A stretch of 64,000 nucleotides of DNA from contig CM074765.1 of NCBI GenBank assembly GCA_037355855.1, positions 4,216,001 through 4,280,000 of the forward strand, given 5' to 3'. Positions 21,764-32,341 of this stretch are shown here, piece by piece. The notes below the pieces were generated by a model. It saw only the letters and a program-made list of their open reading frames with translations, was not told where the DNA came from and made no database searches. Positions within the stretch are counted from its first letter, which is position 1, and each line of letters begins with the position of its first letter. The DNA comes from Pseudo-nitzschia pungens (lineage: Eukaryota; Bacillariophyta; Bacillariophyceae; Bacillariales; Bacillariaceae). The position numbers and the translations under genes were made by a program.

Positions 21764-23488
21764 TCACCGTCCCCGCACCATTCGCAAGCACCGACGCGGT
21801 CCCCGCTTGATCCCCCGCGCCAGCAGCGCGAAACATTTCCCCACCGGCCAGAAGAGGACCCGGAAGGGCCCGTTGTCGCAGCAGCAGCAGGAGAAAAAGC
21901 ACCACAGCAGCAGCCCGATCGGGACAACCAGAACCGGCCGTCCGGACCGGACCGCGCAGGCGTAGACCAGCGCGGCGCCGACCGTCGCGTAGGCCCATCC
22001 GGCCGTGGCCAGCAGGCCGACGAACCAGATCTTGTTGCCGATCGCGTTGCCGCTGCCACTGTTGCCACCGCAACCGGAAGCCTTGTTGTCCGTCGCGCCG
22101 TCGCCGCAGCGGGATGGCGATGGCGACGGCGACGGCGATTCCCAGAACCTGAGGCGGCCGGCGATGCACCGTCCAAAGACGTTGCAGTGGTGGTCGTGGT
22201 GGGCGCAGCAGCGCTGACAAATGGCGCAGTGAAAGCAGGAGAGTCCCGGTTGTCTCCAGACGAGGCAGCGGGTGCAGTACGTGCCGTATGGTAGCTGGTT
22301 GCTGGTACTCGTAGTGGTAGCGTTGATATTGGTATTGGTATTGGTATTTGTGTTGTTGTTGTTGTTGTTTTGGTATCCCCGAATGTACGGGTCGAGTTTC
22401 CGCCTCTGCCGCCGCTGCAAGAGTTCCGGCGGGGGATTGTGATGCCGATCGCCACCGTCTCCCGCCGCTGCCGTTCTCGCCGCTTCTTCCGCCCGGAGTT
22501 CTTCCAGCCAGTCGACGACCGGGATCGGGAGCGGAAAGCAGGTCTCCGGGGAACGGTGGACCACGCAGGGATCGGCGAAGAGGACCCCCAGGACGCAACC
22601 CACGGCCACCGCCGCTTCGGCGTACACCAACCCCAGGAGGACGCTCCGGGCCGTGTTGCCGTTGCCGTTGCCGCTGTCGTCGTTGTCGCTGCTGCCGCCG
22701 GGCAGAATCACCGTCAGCGCGATGTAGTGGGTGACAAAAATCACCGCCGCAATCAGCAGGGCAATCCCGGCGACGCCCCGGACCGTCTCCTCCCGGATCC
22801 AGTCGTGCTTGGGTTCGGGGAGGGGCGGGAGGGATTCGATCGGAACGATCCGGGGGGAACACGAAAGGCCGCACCGGGTGCCATTCTCGTTGTCATTCTC
22901 GTTGTCATTCTCTTTGGCATTCTCTTTGGCATTTTCGTTGTCATTCTCGTTGTCATTTTCATTGGCATTGGCGTCGGCCTTGTCGTCGAGAGGGACGTAA
23001 TGGTGATGAACACGAAGATTACCCGGATCGTGGGCATCGGTGTCGCTCTTTCCTCCGCCGTGTTCGTCTCTGGAATTGCCATCATCGTTATCGTTATCGT
23101 TGTCGTTGTCGTTGTTGCCGTCGTCTGCGCCGTCGTCTGCGCCTGCTCCGGAAGGCTGCCGATTTCCGCTTCTGGATCCGAATCCCGATCCCGATCCCAC
23201 TCCGGTTTCCGGATCGTCGTCGTTGTCATCGTCATCGTCTCCGTTCCCATTGCCGGTAAGGTTACCATCGCTTTCGCTCGAGGTCTCTCCGACGGTTTCG
23301 GAGGCGGACGAACCGGAATCGGACGGATCGTCGGTGGATTCTCGCCCCGTCCCGTGCAAGTCGTCTTGGCTGTGATTATGAGTGTGATTATGATTATAGA
23401 TTTGGTTGTCGTTGTCGTTGCCGATGCCGATGTTGTCGTCGCGATACAGCGGGAGTGCCTCTACCGCGGATACTTCGTAGAGCGCCAT
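21764..23488 (-). CDS. DHHC-type protein S-acyltransferase (palmitoyltransferase)
   Basis: This is a single-exon frame of 574 residues. The Cys-rich DHHC domain is at about residues 401-447 (YGTYCTRCLVWRQPG, then CFHCAICQRCCAHHDHHCNV), with the catalytic Cys at 435 in DHHC and the usual zinc-binding Cys/His pattern around it. The normally conserved PWVGNCIG that follows is NVFGRCIAG here, a noticeable variant. Hydrophobic segments at about 238-262, 283-303, 487-510 and 519-540 give the expected four-TM layout with the DHHC loop on the cytosolic side. The N-terminal 220 residues are extremely Asp/Asn/Glu/Ser-rich and probably disordered. The protein should transfer palmitate to Cys residues of membrane-associated proteins in the endomembrane system. 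Start context is AACATGG. Confidence 0.9.
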   Translation of the reverse strand: MALYEVSAVEALPLYRDDNIGIGNDNDNQIYNHNHTHNHSQDDLHGTGRESTDDPSDSGSSASETVGETSSESDGNLTGNGNGDDDDDNDDDPETGVGSGSGFGSRSGNRQPSGAGADDGADDGNNDNDNDNDNDDGNSRDEHGGGKSDTDAHDPGNLRVHHHYVPLDDKADANANENDNENDNENAKENAKENDNENDNENGTRCGLSCSPRIVPIESLPPLPEPKHDWIREETVRGVAGIALLIAAVIFVTHYIALTVILPGGSSDNDDSGNGNGNTARSVLLGLVYAEAAVAVGCVLGVLFADPCVVHRSPETCFPLPIPVVDWLEELRAEEAARTAAAGDGGDRHHNPPPELLQRRQRRKLDPYIRGYQNNNNNNTNTNTNTNINATTTSTSNQLPYGTYCTRCLVWRQPGLSCFHCAICQRCCAHHDHHCNVFGRCIAGRLRFWESPSPSPSPSRCGDGATDNKASGCGGNSGSGNAIGNKIWFVGLLATAGWAYATVGAALVYACAVRSGRPVLVVPIGLLLWCFFSCCCCDNGPFRVLFWPVGKCFALLARGIKRGPRRCLRMVRGR

Positions 23489-25299
23489 GTTGCGATGTGA
23501 TGTGATGGGATTTTATAGGATGTGATTTTACGTAATGCAATGGAATGCGGATGCGATGTGAAATGGTGCGACAGAACGATACAGACTACGATGTGAAAGG
23601 CGCCGTCTTTTTTATTGGGAGCTTGTGGAACAACATGGGTTGGTTGCAGCAAGTCAGTCAGTGAGTGAGTGAGTGAGAGAATGACGGACCGAATGCGAGT
23701 GCGAGTGCGAGTGACCGAGAAAGCTCGAGATTCGGTGAGTGATTGCGGTGTGTGGTGTCGGTTTCGCGTGTGACCTAAAGCACGAAGTAGCACCGAACAG
23801 AATGGTGGAATGACACCGATCGCCGCCGATGCGAGCAAGTTGCGGCGAGTTGCGAGATCTTGTTCGGTAGGTAACCTTGCGGTATGTATGGATTACGGAT
23901 TATGGATGGATCGTTCCGTGAATTTATTATCGAATATTGTTCTGAGTTTCAGTACACGTAAGGTTGTGAGGAACTTACGAGGACAACCGAAGTCTCGCGA
24001 GTGCGATGATCAGTAACCTTAATTACCGTACGAGTGCTCGTAAGCCTTACGTGTAGAAGTACAACTGGTACGGTAAAAAAAATCAACGAATGAATCAATC
24101 AATTCGCGACGTGACATCATCTAAATCAACAAAAGAAGGGTCAGCCCGCAAAACCCAATAGAGTGCATCAGTCGATACGGCAAGTCTTACTAACCTTACC
24201 GGTATCGTACTCGTAGGTAAGATCTTACCGTATGGATTGCCTGTGCTCTGTGCTCCTTATCGACGACGAATGAATTCGCACAAGAAATACCGGTATTCAT
24301 CCTCGTACGTACGGTAACTTACCGTACCGTACCCAGTAAGATTAAAAGTAAGTACGAACTCGCTAAGTAAGATTTACCATCGATTTGCAATTACGGTAGG
24401 AACGAGTATGTACGTACGGTATGTTGCTGCATAGCAACCATGGGGCAATATCATATTCTCTTTTCTCTATTATGTTAAAAACAGTATTTTATGCTTTACG
24501 TGCTTCCGGAGTATTCTAATTTTCCGGATCGCAGATTCCTATTATTTGTAAGTACGTAACAGAACCGATGAATGATAGCCGTTGGATCATTGTGCCGATC
24601 GGAGTTTCCGTTTCTACGACTCCCGCGACCACGTGCTTCCTTCCTCTAAGATCGACAGTGACATCGTCAATCGTGAAAACCCCATTCCTTGGGACCGTTG
24701 GATCGTTATTTGCGAAGTGTCTTAGGGAATGAATAACCGTTCGGTTCGGCGACTTGCCTATCTCCCCATCGTCAAACCGCGGAACGTTCCTAAACGAATG
24801 CCGGTGCGATTGCGAATCGTAGCACCGAGGCGATCATCCAAGAGTGATGCCGTCGTTTGGCACACGAACCGTCCGAAAGAACGTTACAGGTTCCACCGTT
24901 TTCGGTTTCAACGGCGTGTGTGTGTCACCAAAACAGGACGAAACGACACGACACGACACGACACGAAATCGAAAACGAAAACGAAAACGAAACGCACCAC
25001 ATTACAGAAACTTAAGGTTGCGAGTGCTAAGTTACCGTATGATACACTTTGTTTCAAATTCACTACGAACGACGGCATTATCCAAAAGTTTTGTTGTGTG
25101 AAAAGAACAACGCGAAAGGAACGAAGCAAGAAAGAAGGAAGCCCGAAGCATAGCGAGAAGCAAGCCAAGCCGAGCCGAGCCGTGCCAAGTGTCACAAAAA
25201 ATCACCATTCCCCCCCACACACACTGGAACACCCAGCACGAATCATCAAATCAATCAATCTCCAATCTCAATCTCAATCTTCTGACAAGTATTGACACC
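23489..25299. other. Intergenic region
   Basis: This gap lies between divergent genes. It contains GTGA and GCGAGT tandem runs near 23660-23715, many GTAAGGTT/CGTACGGTA words at 24000-24450, an ACACG run near 24950 and a (CGAAAA)n run near 24970. No gene is supported. Confidence 0.5.
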
Positions 25300-25933
25300 A
25301 TGGGCATGTTCCGAAAGACATCACTGCAGCAGCAGCAGCAACCACAACCACAATCCTGGTTCGGCTCCGAGGATCCCGCCACGATCGCGGTGACGGGCGA
25401 CTCGGTGGAAACGACGCTGCCGCCGCCCAAGCAGCAGCAGCAGCAACAACAAGAATCATCCGCAACCGCGACAGCTACAGCGACAGCCACGACGCCGGCC
25501 GTTTCGCTCAAGCAGTGGAAGAAGACCCGCAGAGGCCGAGCGCGAATCCCGCAAGACCCTCCTCCAAGCCAAGCAGCAGCAGCGATCGGCCCGCATCGAT
25601 CGATTGGTCGTCCACCGATCGGCGAATCGCGCCACCGGTCCGCAGAACGAATACTGCACCAGTCCCACGATTTCGGCGGCGACCCGGAACCAAACCGCCA
25701 GGACCGCCGCGGCCGTCGGGTGGGGAACCGCCAAGATGGCCGTCAAGGGCATGTGGAAAAAGGGAAAGAAATCCGTGTTTTCCGTGACCAACACCGCCAA
25801 GCGAAGCGGCAGCAGCGGCAACAAGAGATCAACAACAGCGAGCGAATATACGGACGATGCGGACGACGAGAGCTTGTACACGGTGGAATACGGGGTCGCG
25901 ATCACCTACGAAACCCGGAATCCCCCGCAGTAG
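25300..25933 (+). CDS. Unknown Gln-rich basic protein (frame shifts once)
   Basis: The start ACCATGGG at 25300 has good context. The first frame encodes Gln-rich and Ala/Thr-rich low-complexity sequence to about SLKQWKKT. Near 25530 the coding character moves by +1: the new frame reads AEAERESRKTLLQAKQQQRS, a clear charged helix, then GWGTAKMAVKGMWKKGKKSV, and ends YTVEYGVAITYETRNPPQ before TAG at 25931-25933. Removing one C from AAGACCCGCAG joins the two parts. I do not recognise a family. The joined product would be about 210 residues, strongly basic, with a helical centre. Either part could be non-coding, but both have skewed, protein-like composition. Confidence 0.55.
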
Positions 25934-27109
25934 TTAACTCACTCGCTGACTCACTCGCTGACTCACTCACTCACTCCTCGTGATGAGTTGGAACGATTGA
26001 TGTGCGATTCGTTTCGGAACGACAAGCGAGCAAGAACCCCACGACGGATCGTGCCGCCGTGAAGTGATGGATGGATGATTGGATGGATGGATGAATGGAT
26101 GATTGGTTGATGGAATACGGATACGAATACGAATACGAATACGAATACACCACGGTTCCGCTCTGCTCTCTGCCTACCGCATCGAACACCATCGATCGCA
26201 TCGCATCGAATCGCAGTGCATCGCAACGATGCTGCGGTGGCGGCAACAAACTAATGTACAATAGTAGTAGTAGTTGTAGTAGTAGTTGGTCGCATCCCTC
26301 CCTCGCGTACCGCAGTGCCGAAGGGATTGTGCATCCGAGCAAACCTGCTGTGTGCAGTGCTGTGCTGTGCTGTGCTATGCGGAGTGTGCGTGGTAGGCAC
26401 GCTATGTTCGAGCTCCCTCCTCATGGGGTTCGATGGAAGTAGCTCGCTGGCAGCAGGTGCTAGGACTCTCCAACAGGATTTTTGTGTGTGAAAATTAGTT
26501 GCTCCGTGGATAATGATATAATGAATAATGTAATAGCGAGTAGTACTTTCAAAATAATTAATGAGACGACTACAATAGTAACGAGGCAATACCAATTGTA
26601 GAATAGTGTTCTACCATTTTTTTTGTGTGTGTGCGTGTTGCTAATAGTCTTCGAGATGGCAGTAGCAGCCAACCTGCCATCTCCGTTCCGTGCTTGATTT
26701 TGGTCTTGCGGATCGTTGTGCCTGCGCCCCGCTGTTTTTGTCATGTTGTGAATTATGTATTTCTTCATATGTTGGTTCGCTTCGCTTCGCTTCGCTTCGC
26801 TTCGCTTCGCTTCGCTGCGAATCATCTCGGGATGCCACCGTGTCTTCCCCGACGCACCCGTGCGCTCCGAACTCTGCACTGCACCTAACTCCGCTTGCTC
26901 AACTGGCTCGCCACCCCACAGTTTGATTATTAGGACGGATCATTGGTTGCCGTTCTGTGGGGGATATCTGCGCAAACCAACGTTCGGTGCATGCCACGAA
27001 AGAGCACGACACGACACGGTATGACACGGTAGGACACGGAACGGAACGGAATGGAGCGATATGGGTAGGGTGCACGACGCCTCGATCGATCGATTCCTTC
27101 GCCGTGCCG
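25934..27109. other. Intergenic region with simple repeats
   Basis: It holds GACTCACTC runs near 25945, a GATG run near 26075, (GAATAC)n at 26114-26147, (GCATC)n near 26190, and (TTCGC)n at 26775-26816. No gene is supported. Confidence 0.55.
26775..26816. repeat. (TTCGC)n pentanucleotide array
   Basis: About eight perfect TTCGC units lie in intergenic DNA. Confidence 0.9.
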
Positions 27110-30100
27110 TCACTCGGCCGTCTTGTTGGTTCGAATCGTACTCGTAGTAGCATTCCCGATCCTCTGCTCCTTTTCCCCCTTCTGTTTCCTCCTGCTCCTC
27201 GGTTTGTGGCTCGTGGACGTGGATGGTTTCGCTCGTTCGTCTTTTTGTTCTCGGCATTGTTCTGATTCTTGTTCTCGTTCTATTTTGCTTTCTCCCCCTT
27301 TCGCGTCCGTTTCCGATCCGATTCGCCGTTGCCGTTGCCGTTGCTTTCGCCGTTGGAGTTTCGGACTTTCCGCAGCCGTCCTGGCGGGCAACCACCCAAA
27401 GACAAAGCGGACGAATTCCGGATCGGCCATGAGGGGTTCCACGTCGACCTGACAAAACCGACCGCCGGAAGCGTGCCGGTCGAATTCGGAATCGTGGGCC
27501 GAAATCGCGTGCGCCGGTAGGGCGTCGTTCGGCGGCAAGTCCTCCGATCCGTCGTATTCCCGGGACAGCAGCAGGTGGTCCCGCGAAAAGGACGACCGAA
27601 ACAAACGGTCGTGGTTTTGGTTTTGGTGGTTGTTGTTGTTGTTGTTGTTGTTGTTTTGTCCCCGTTGCTGTTGCTGTTGTTGCTGCTGCCGTCTCCGCAG
27701 CGAGTGCCTCCGGACCAATCTGTACATCTCGGCCAGATAATCCCGGGACAACTTCTTGAACCGAAGGAGAAGCGCGTCGTCCAGGCAAGTCTTGGGGATT
27801 TCCCGCGGTTTGTTGTTGCCGTTTGTGTCTGTGTCGCTGTCTGTGTCGCTGTTTGTGTCTGTGTCGCTGGTTGTGTTTGTGTCGCCGCCATCGTTGCTGC
27901 CACCGGCACTACCTCCGAACCATCTCTCGATTCGTTGGTGCACCTTCCTGGTCACCCGATGGGGGGGCCTGACCGAGGGATCCAGCAACTCCGGGTGTTT
28001 CAACCGGTACGCCACGAAGATCCGGTGCTTGTCCTGGGTGGATACTTTATGGGAGTGGTCCCCGCGGGTCCTGCTGGCGATTTTGTGCTTGCTCTGGCCC
28101 TCGCCGTTGGCATTGCCGTTGTCATTGTCATTGTCATTGGCGCTGTTGCCGCCATCATCACTGCCGGTATCGCTGCCGGTATCGCCTGCCATTCTCGTTG
28201 CCACCTGTCGCTTGTTGCAGCAGTGTTCGAGTCGCCGGTCCGTCCCGAGGGCGTCCCTCCGCAGGACCGAGCAGGTGTGGTCGGCCTTGGGGAAGCATTT
28301 GGCAGACGAAATTGGCCAGCAATCCGGGGTCGTTCTTGCTGTTGTTGTTGCGTGTAATCGTAGCCGTAGCCGTATTGTTGCTCTTGTTGTTCCTGTGACC
28401 ATGGCCGTGGTGATTGCCATTGCCATTGCCATTGCCATAGTCCTCGTCCGAATACAACGGTTGCTGATGCATGTCCAGGACGTCGACCCGATCGACCAAT
28501 TCGGGAGGATACGACCACTTGCGATAGGCAAAGAGGCTCCCGGAGAGGCCCCGGTACTTCAATCCGTCCGACCCGGGCAGGGTAGGCTTCGGGATGTCCC
28601 TCGGTTTCTTGTTCCTGCCCCTGCGCTCGAAATCGTGGAGGTCGCCGCCCTCGGCAAACCGAAGGTAGTCCTCGATGTACTCGACGAGTCCCGGGACGCG
28701 CCTTCGCCGGATTTGTTCCTCGTTCGTCAGGAAACGGGGCGCAAAGAGGTAGCGCTGGTAGTGCAACGAGGGAAGCCAGGCAAAAAAGTGCCGGTAGGTG
28801 ACGACGATCTTGACGTCAAAGCCAAAATAAGGGTTCCTCTGTAGTCTTGGTTGATGATTGTTGTTGTAGGAGTACGTGTAGTAGTTGTATCTGTTTTGTA
28901 TATGTCCAAGTAATTGCCATCGTCGTCGTCGTCGTCATTGTCATTGTCGTCTTTGTCATTGTCGTCGTCGTCGTCATCGTCAACGGTATTGTCGTCGTCT
29001 TGCTGTAGCAATAATCGGCGGTGTCTTCTCCGCGCATCCTTCTCCTCGTCGTCACGATTCTCATTGTCAAGATTGTCAAGATTGTCATTGTCATGATTCT
29101 CGTGATTCTCGTTCTCACTAACTTTGTCTTCCTGTTCAATGCTGTCTTCGTAGTCGTAGTCGTAGTCCTCTTTGTATTCGTCGTCGTCGACGTGATCGTC
29201 GTCGTCCTCCTCGTCGTCGCTCGCTTTTCGGACGTCGACGGTCCGGGCGCCGCTCAGAAAGATGCTCCCGTACATTTTCCCCCACTGCCTCCTGCGCCAC
29301 ATCTCGCGGTTGATTAGCGACGTGTAGTGCTCCGAGCTGATGATCACGTTTCGTCCCGCGGCCCCGTGCCGCCGGAGCAATCGGGTGACCGCCGGATCCT
29401 TGTCCATGACGATTGCCTTCATGTTAAAGGCCTTGGAATTGACCGTTCTCATCGTTGTCGTTTCTATTGCCGTGTCGTTGCCGCTGGTAGCATTGTTGTA
29501 AGGACCTGTCTATTGCCTATTCCCATTCCTATTTCTATTGCTATTGCTATTCTTGAGAAAAATGACCCGCTTGCCGGTTCGCCCCAACTTGGTGCCGGCG
29601 TAAAAGACATTGTCGTGTCTCCCCAGCATTGTGGCAATGGATTTCTCGTAAAAGCCCTCCTGGATGGTCGTTGTTCCGGTTTTGGGGGGTCCGACGTGGA
29701 TCACCATCCAGGGACGTTGTGGTTGTTGTTGTGGTTGTGGTTGTGGTTGTTGATGATGATGATGATGATTGGAATTGGAATTGAAATCGAAATCGAAATC
29801 GAAATCGGAATCGAAATCGAAATCGAAATCGGAATAGCTCGCATCCATCACGGAACCAATGTCGTACCGGTGAGAAACATAATAGGTATGCTCGTGCAAC
29901 GAAACCGATTGCTTGGCGACCATGTAAATGGTGAAGCAACTGATGACCAAGACGAAATGATAGATACGGAGAAACTTCGTAGTCGTTGTCGTCGTACGTC
30001 GTTGTCGTTTGCTTCATTTTCTGTTTCTGTTTCTGCTGCTGCTTTTGTTTCGGTCTTTGCGTCGTCGTGTGGTGGATGTCGTTGCCGCCGAGAGGGTTGA

Positions 30101-30122
30101 TGGAGGGGGTTGGTTGGCGCAT
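27110..30122 (-). CDS. Sulfotransferase-like type II membrane protein (frame-disrupted)
   Basis: From the ATG at 30122 a short basic, Gln-rich cytosolic segment leads, after a +1 shift near 29975, into a signal anchor (FLRIYHFVLVISCFTIYMVA). Next comes VIHVGPPKTGTTTIQEGF, the PAPS-binding 5' loop of sulfotransferases. After a second exon (intron 28839-29122, donor GTTAGT, acceptor CTACAG) comes FDVKIVVTYRHFFAWLPSLHYQRY, which fits the 3'-phosphate-binding region. The C-terminal half has DPSVRPPHRVTRKV, a long helix and Asn/Gln tracts. Two further irregularities are an in-frame TAG at 29510-29512 inside an AATAG microsatellite and a +1 shift at a CCCC run (28289-28292). The fold suggests a Golgi-type carbohydrate sulfotransferase. 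The disruptions leave open a pseudogene, sequence errors, or a missed intron near 29500. Confidence 0.65.
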
Positions 30123-32341
30123 GGTGCCAATAGACTTGCGTGTGGATGGTTGTCTGCACTTGTCTACAAGTATATGACTCTTGGTTTGCCGCCCAACTCG
30201 GTAAGGTTCCGGTTCCGTTTCTTACTTGTACCACGTACGGTATTAATTGAGTCAAGAAGAAATAAGTAATCGGTTTTTGTCGGTGTATTTATTCCGTGCG
30301 ATTAGAGCGTTTCGTCCGAATTTAGTGAGTGCGGTAAGATCTTACCGTAAGTTACGCGGGACCGTACTTTACGGTAGTTTTGGATTCGCGCCATAGAATA
30401 CTGCACTCATACGTACGGTACAAGTACAAGTACGTATGAACGAAGCACCGGGTAATTACTCGAACCCTAACATTTGGGATGCCCGCATCCCCCCGGGAAT
30501 CAATCATCTCTGCGACGTGTCGAATCACCCTCTCCGGACCAAATGCCGCGTGTCAATAGTACGGTAATTACGGTAAGATTTACGGTACGATATGGATGGG
30601 ACTCGAGCGTTTGGGAATTCCGTAGGTACGACACGTTAAGTAACGGTCGGTTGCGTTTTGCGTCTGCAATACTTGTTTGTACTGGTAACCACCTTACGCA
30701 ACGAACAGTAGCAGTGTGGCATGATCGGCCTGCGGAGTTGTCAGCGATGACGACGATCCGGAATGCAATCTACCGATCGATTTGGGCCTCAACGTCTGGA
30801 CTTTGAACGACAGATGATGAATATACGGAATGGAGCTTTCACTTCCAGCATCGTTTAGGCCTTTCGGAAGGCCTACCACAGACAGACATCGTTCGATAGA
30901 AATCAAACAATTCCTCAAAACTGCAATCAAAAGAATCGGGGGAAGAAGAATTGTATCATCTATCGAACCACACGCATCGTTGCGTGCAAACGATGGGAAC
31001 GGTACGAGCCTCCGCAGCAGCTCACTCACTCCTCTCTACGGTATCTTACGTACTCATACCACTGTAGTGCCTAACGTACTACAAGGAATGAACGCACACG
31101 AACTTCAAACTTCCCCAACAGAGTTGTTGTTTTGTTTTTTTTCTTTTTTAATGATGATTGACTCCTCGCTTGTCGAAACGTCGTCTCGGGATTTATTTTT
31201 ATTTGTTCTGTGAAAGGATGCTCCCCTCGTTCGATTCTTGTTTCCCGTGCGTACGGTACGGTACATGTTCTACAAGAATCTACGTCGGAAAGAGGAACCC
31301 GCAAGCCGGTCAAATTCTGTTCCGCACGAGATGCTATTGCACTACTACTACTAATAATCGAGATATTGTTGATTGATTTGATGATACGAATTGCGAACTT
31401 GCACTCTCATCATTATTTTTCAGCGTCGACGGGTGTCGTCAATCAAAAAGTTTGTTGAAGAGGCGTTCCGATCCATCCAACAGCGCTCGCGTGGTTCGCA
31501 TCGTTTCGCATCGCATCGCATCGCATCACATCGGATTGCGTCCCCATCCCACCACCACTCACCGAGGAACCACAGAACAACCGACCGACCGACCGACCAA
31601 CCATCGATCGATACAGCATCGATCGATTAAAAAATTAATCGATCGGATTCCATCCACACCAGTGTACGTTTGCGCGTTTGAAACCGAGCCGGGAACGGAG
31701 AAGAAGAAGACGGGAACGCGGATTGCTGTGTTCGTGGACAACTTTTTTGCGGCTCCCGCGAAGAAGCGAAGGAATGAATGAATCAAACGCCGCTTCCGTT
31801 TTGGTTTTGCGCCGGAGAGAAGCGGAACCAAATGCGTACGGAGCGTCGCGCGAGGAATTCGAATTCCTTTCGGAAGCTGTTGTCTCCGGCTCTCGCGGTT
31901 TGCTGTTTTGCGTTGTGTTGTGTCGTGTTGAGTTGTGTCGTGTTGAGTTGGGTTGGGTTGGGTTGAGTTGTATTGGTTGATTCGTCTTTTGCGCTTGTCT
32001 TGTCTTGTCTTGTCTTGTTATTCCTAATGAGTCTGTTTGTGTGTTGTTGTGTTGTGTTGTGTTGTGCAATGCTTGGCTTCGGCAACTGTTTCTGCAGTAG
32101 TTTCCTATCTGCGGGACGGTTCCGCTTGCAGTGCAGCACAAAGAACGAACGAGTGTCATTGTCATCGGCATCGACTTTGGCATCCACATTGGCATCGACA
32201 AGAAGAACGTCAATCATTGATTTATCGATCGATCGATCGATCCATCATCAGTCATCCATCCATCCATCCACCTCTTGCTATCGATAGCAGAGCAAACCGA
32301 ATACAATTCTTTCGAGAGTGACGATTGCGGAATCATCCAGA
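30123..32341. other. Intergenic region
   Basis: No credible gene. It contains CGTACGGTA/AAGATCTTACCG words at 30320-30660, (GCATC)n near 31505, GACC and GATC runs near 31582-31640, (TTGTC)n near 31996, TTGTG runs at 31910-32062, and CGAT/CCAT runs at 32222-32272 just before the next start. Confidence 0.5.

Noticed and set aside
26625..27024. Frames through the TTCGC array reading SLRFASLRFA
   Set aside because: Direct translation of a simple repeat.
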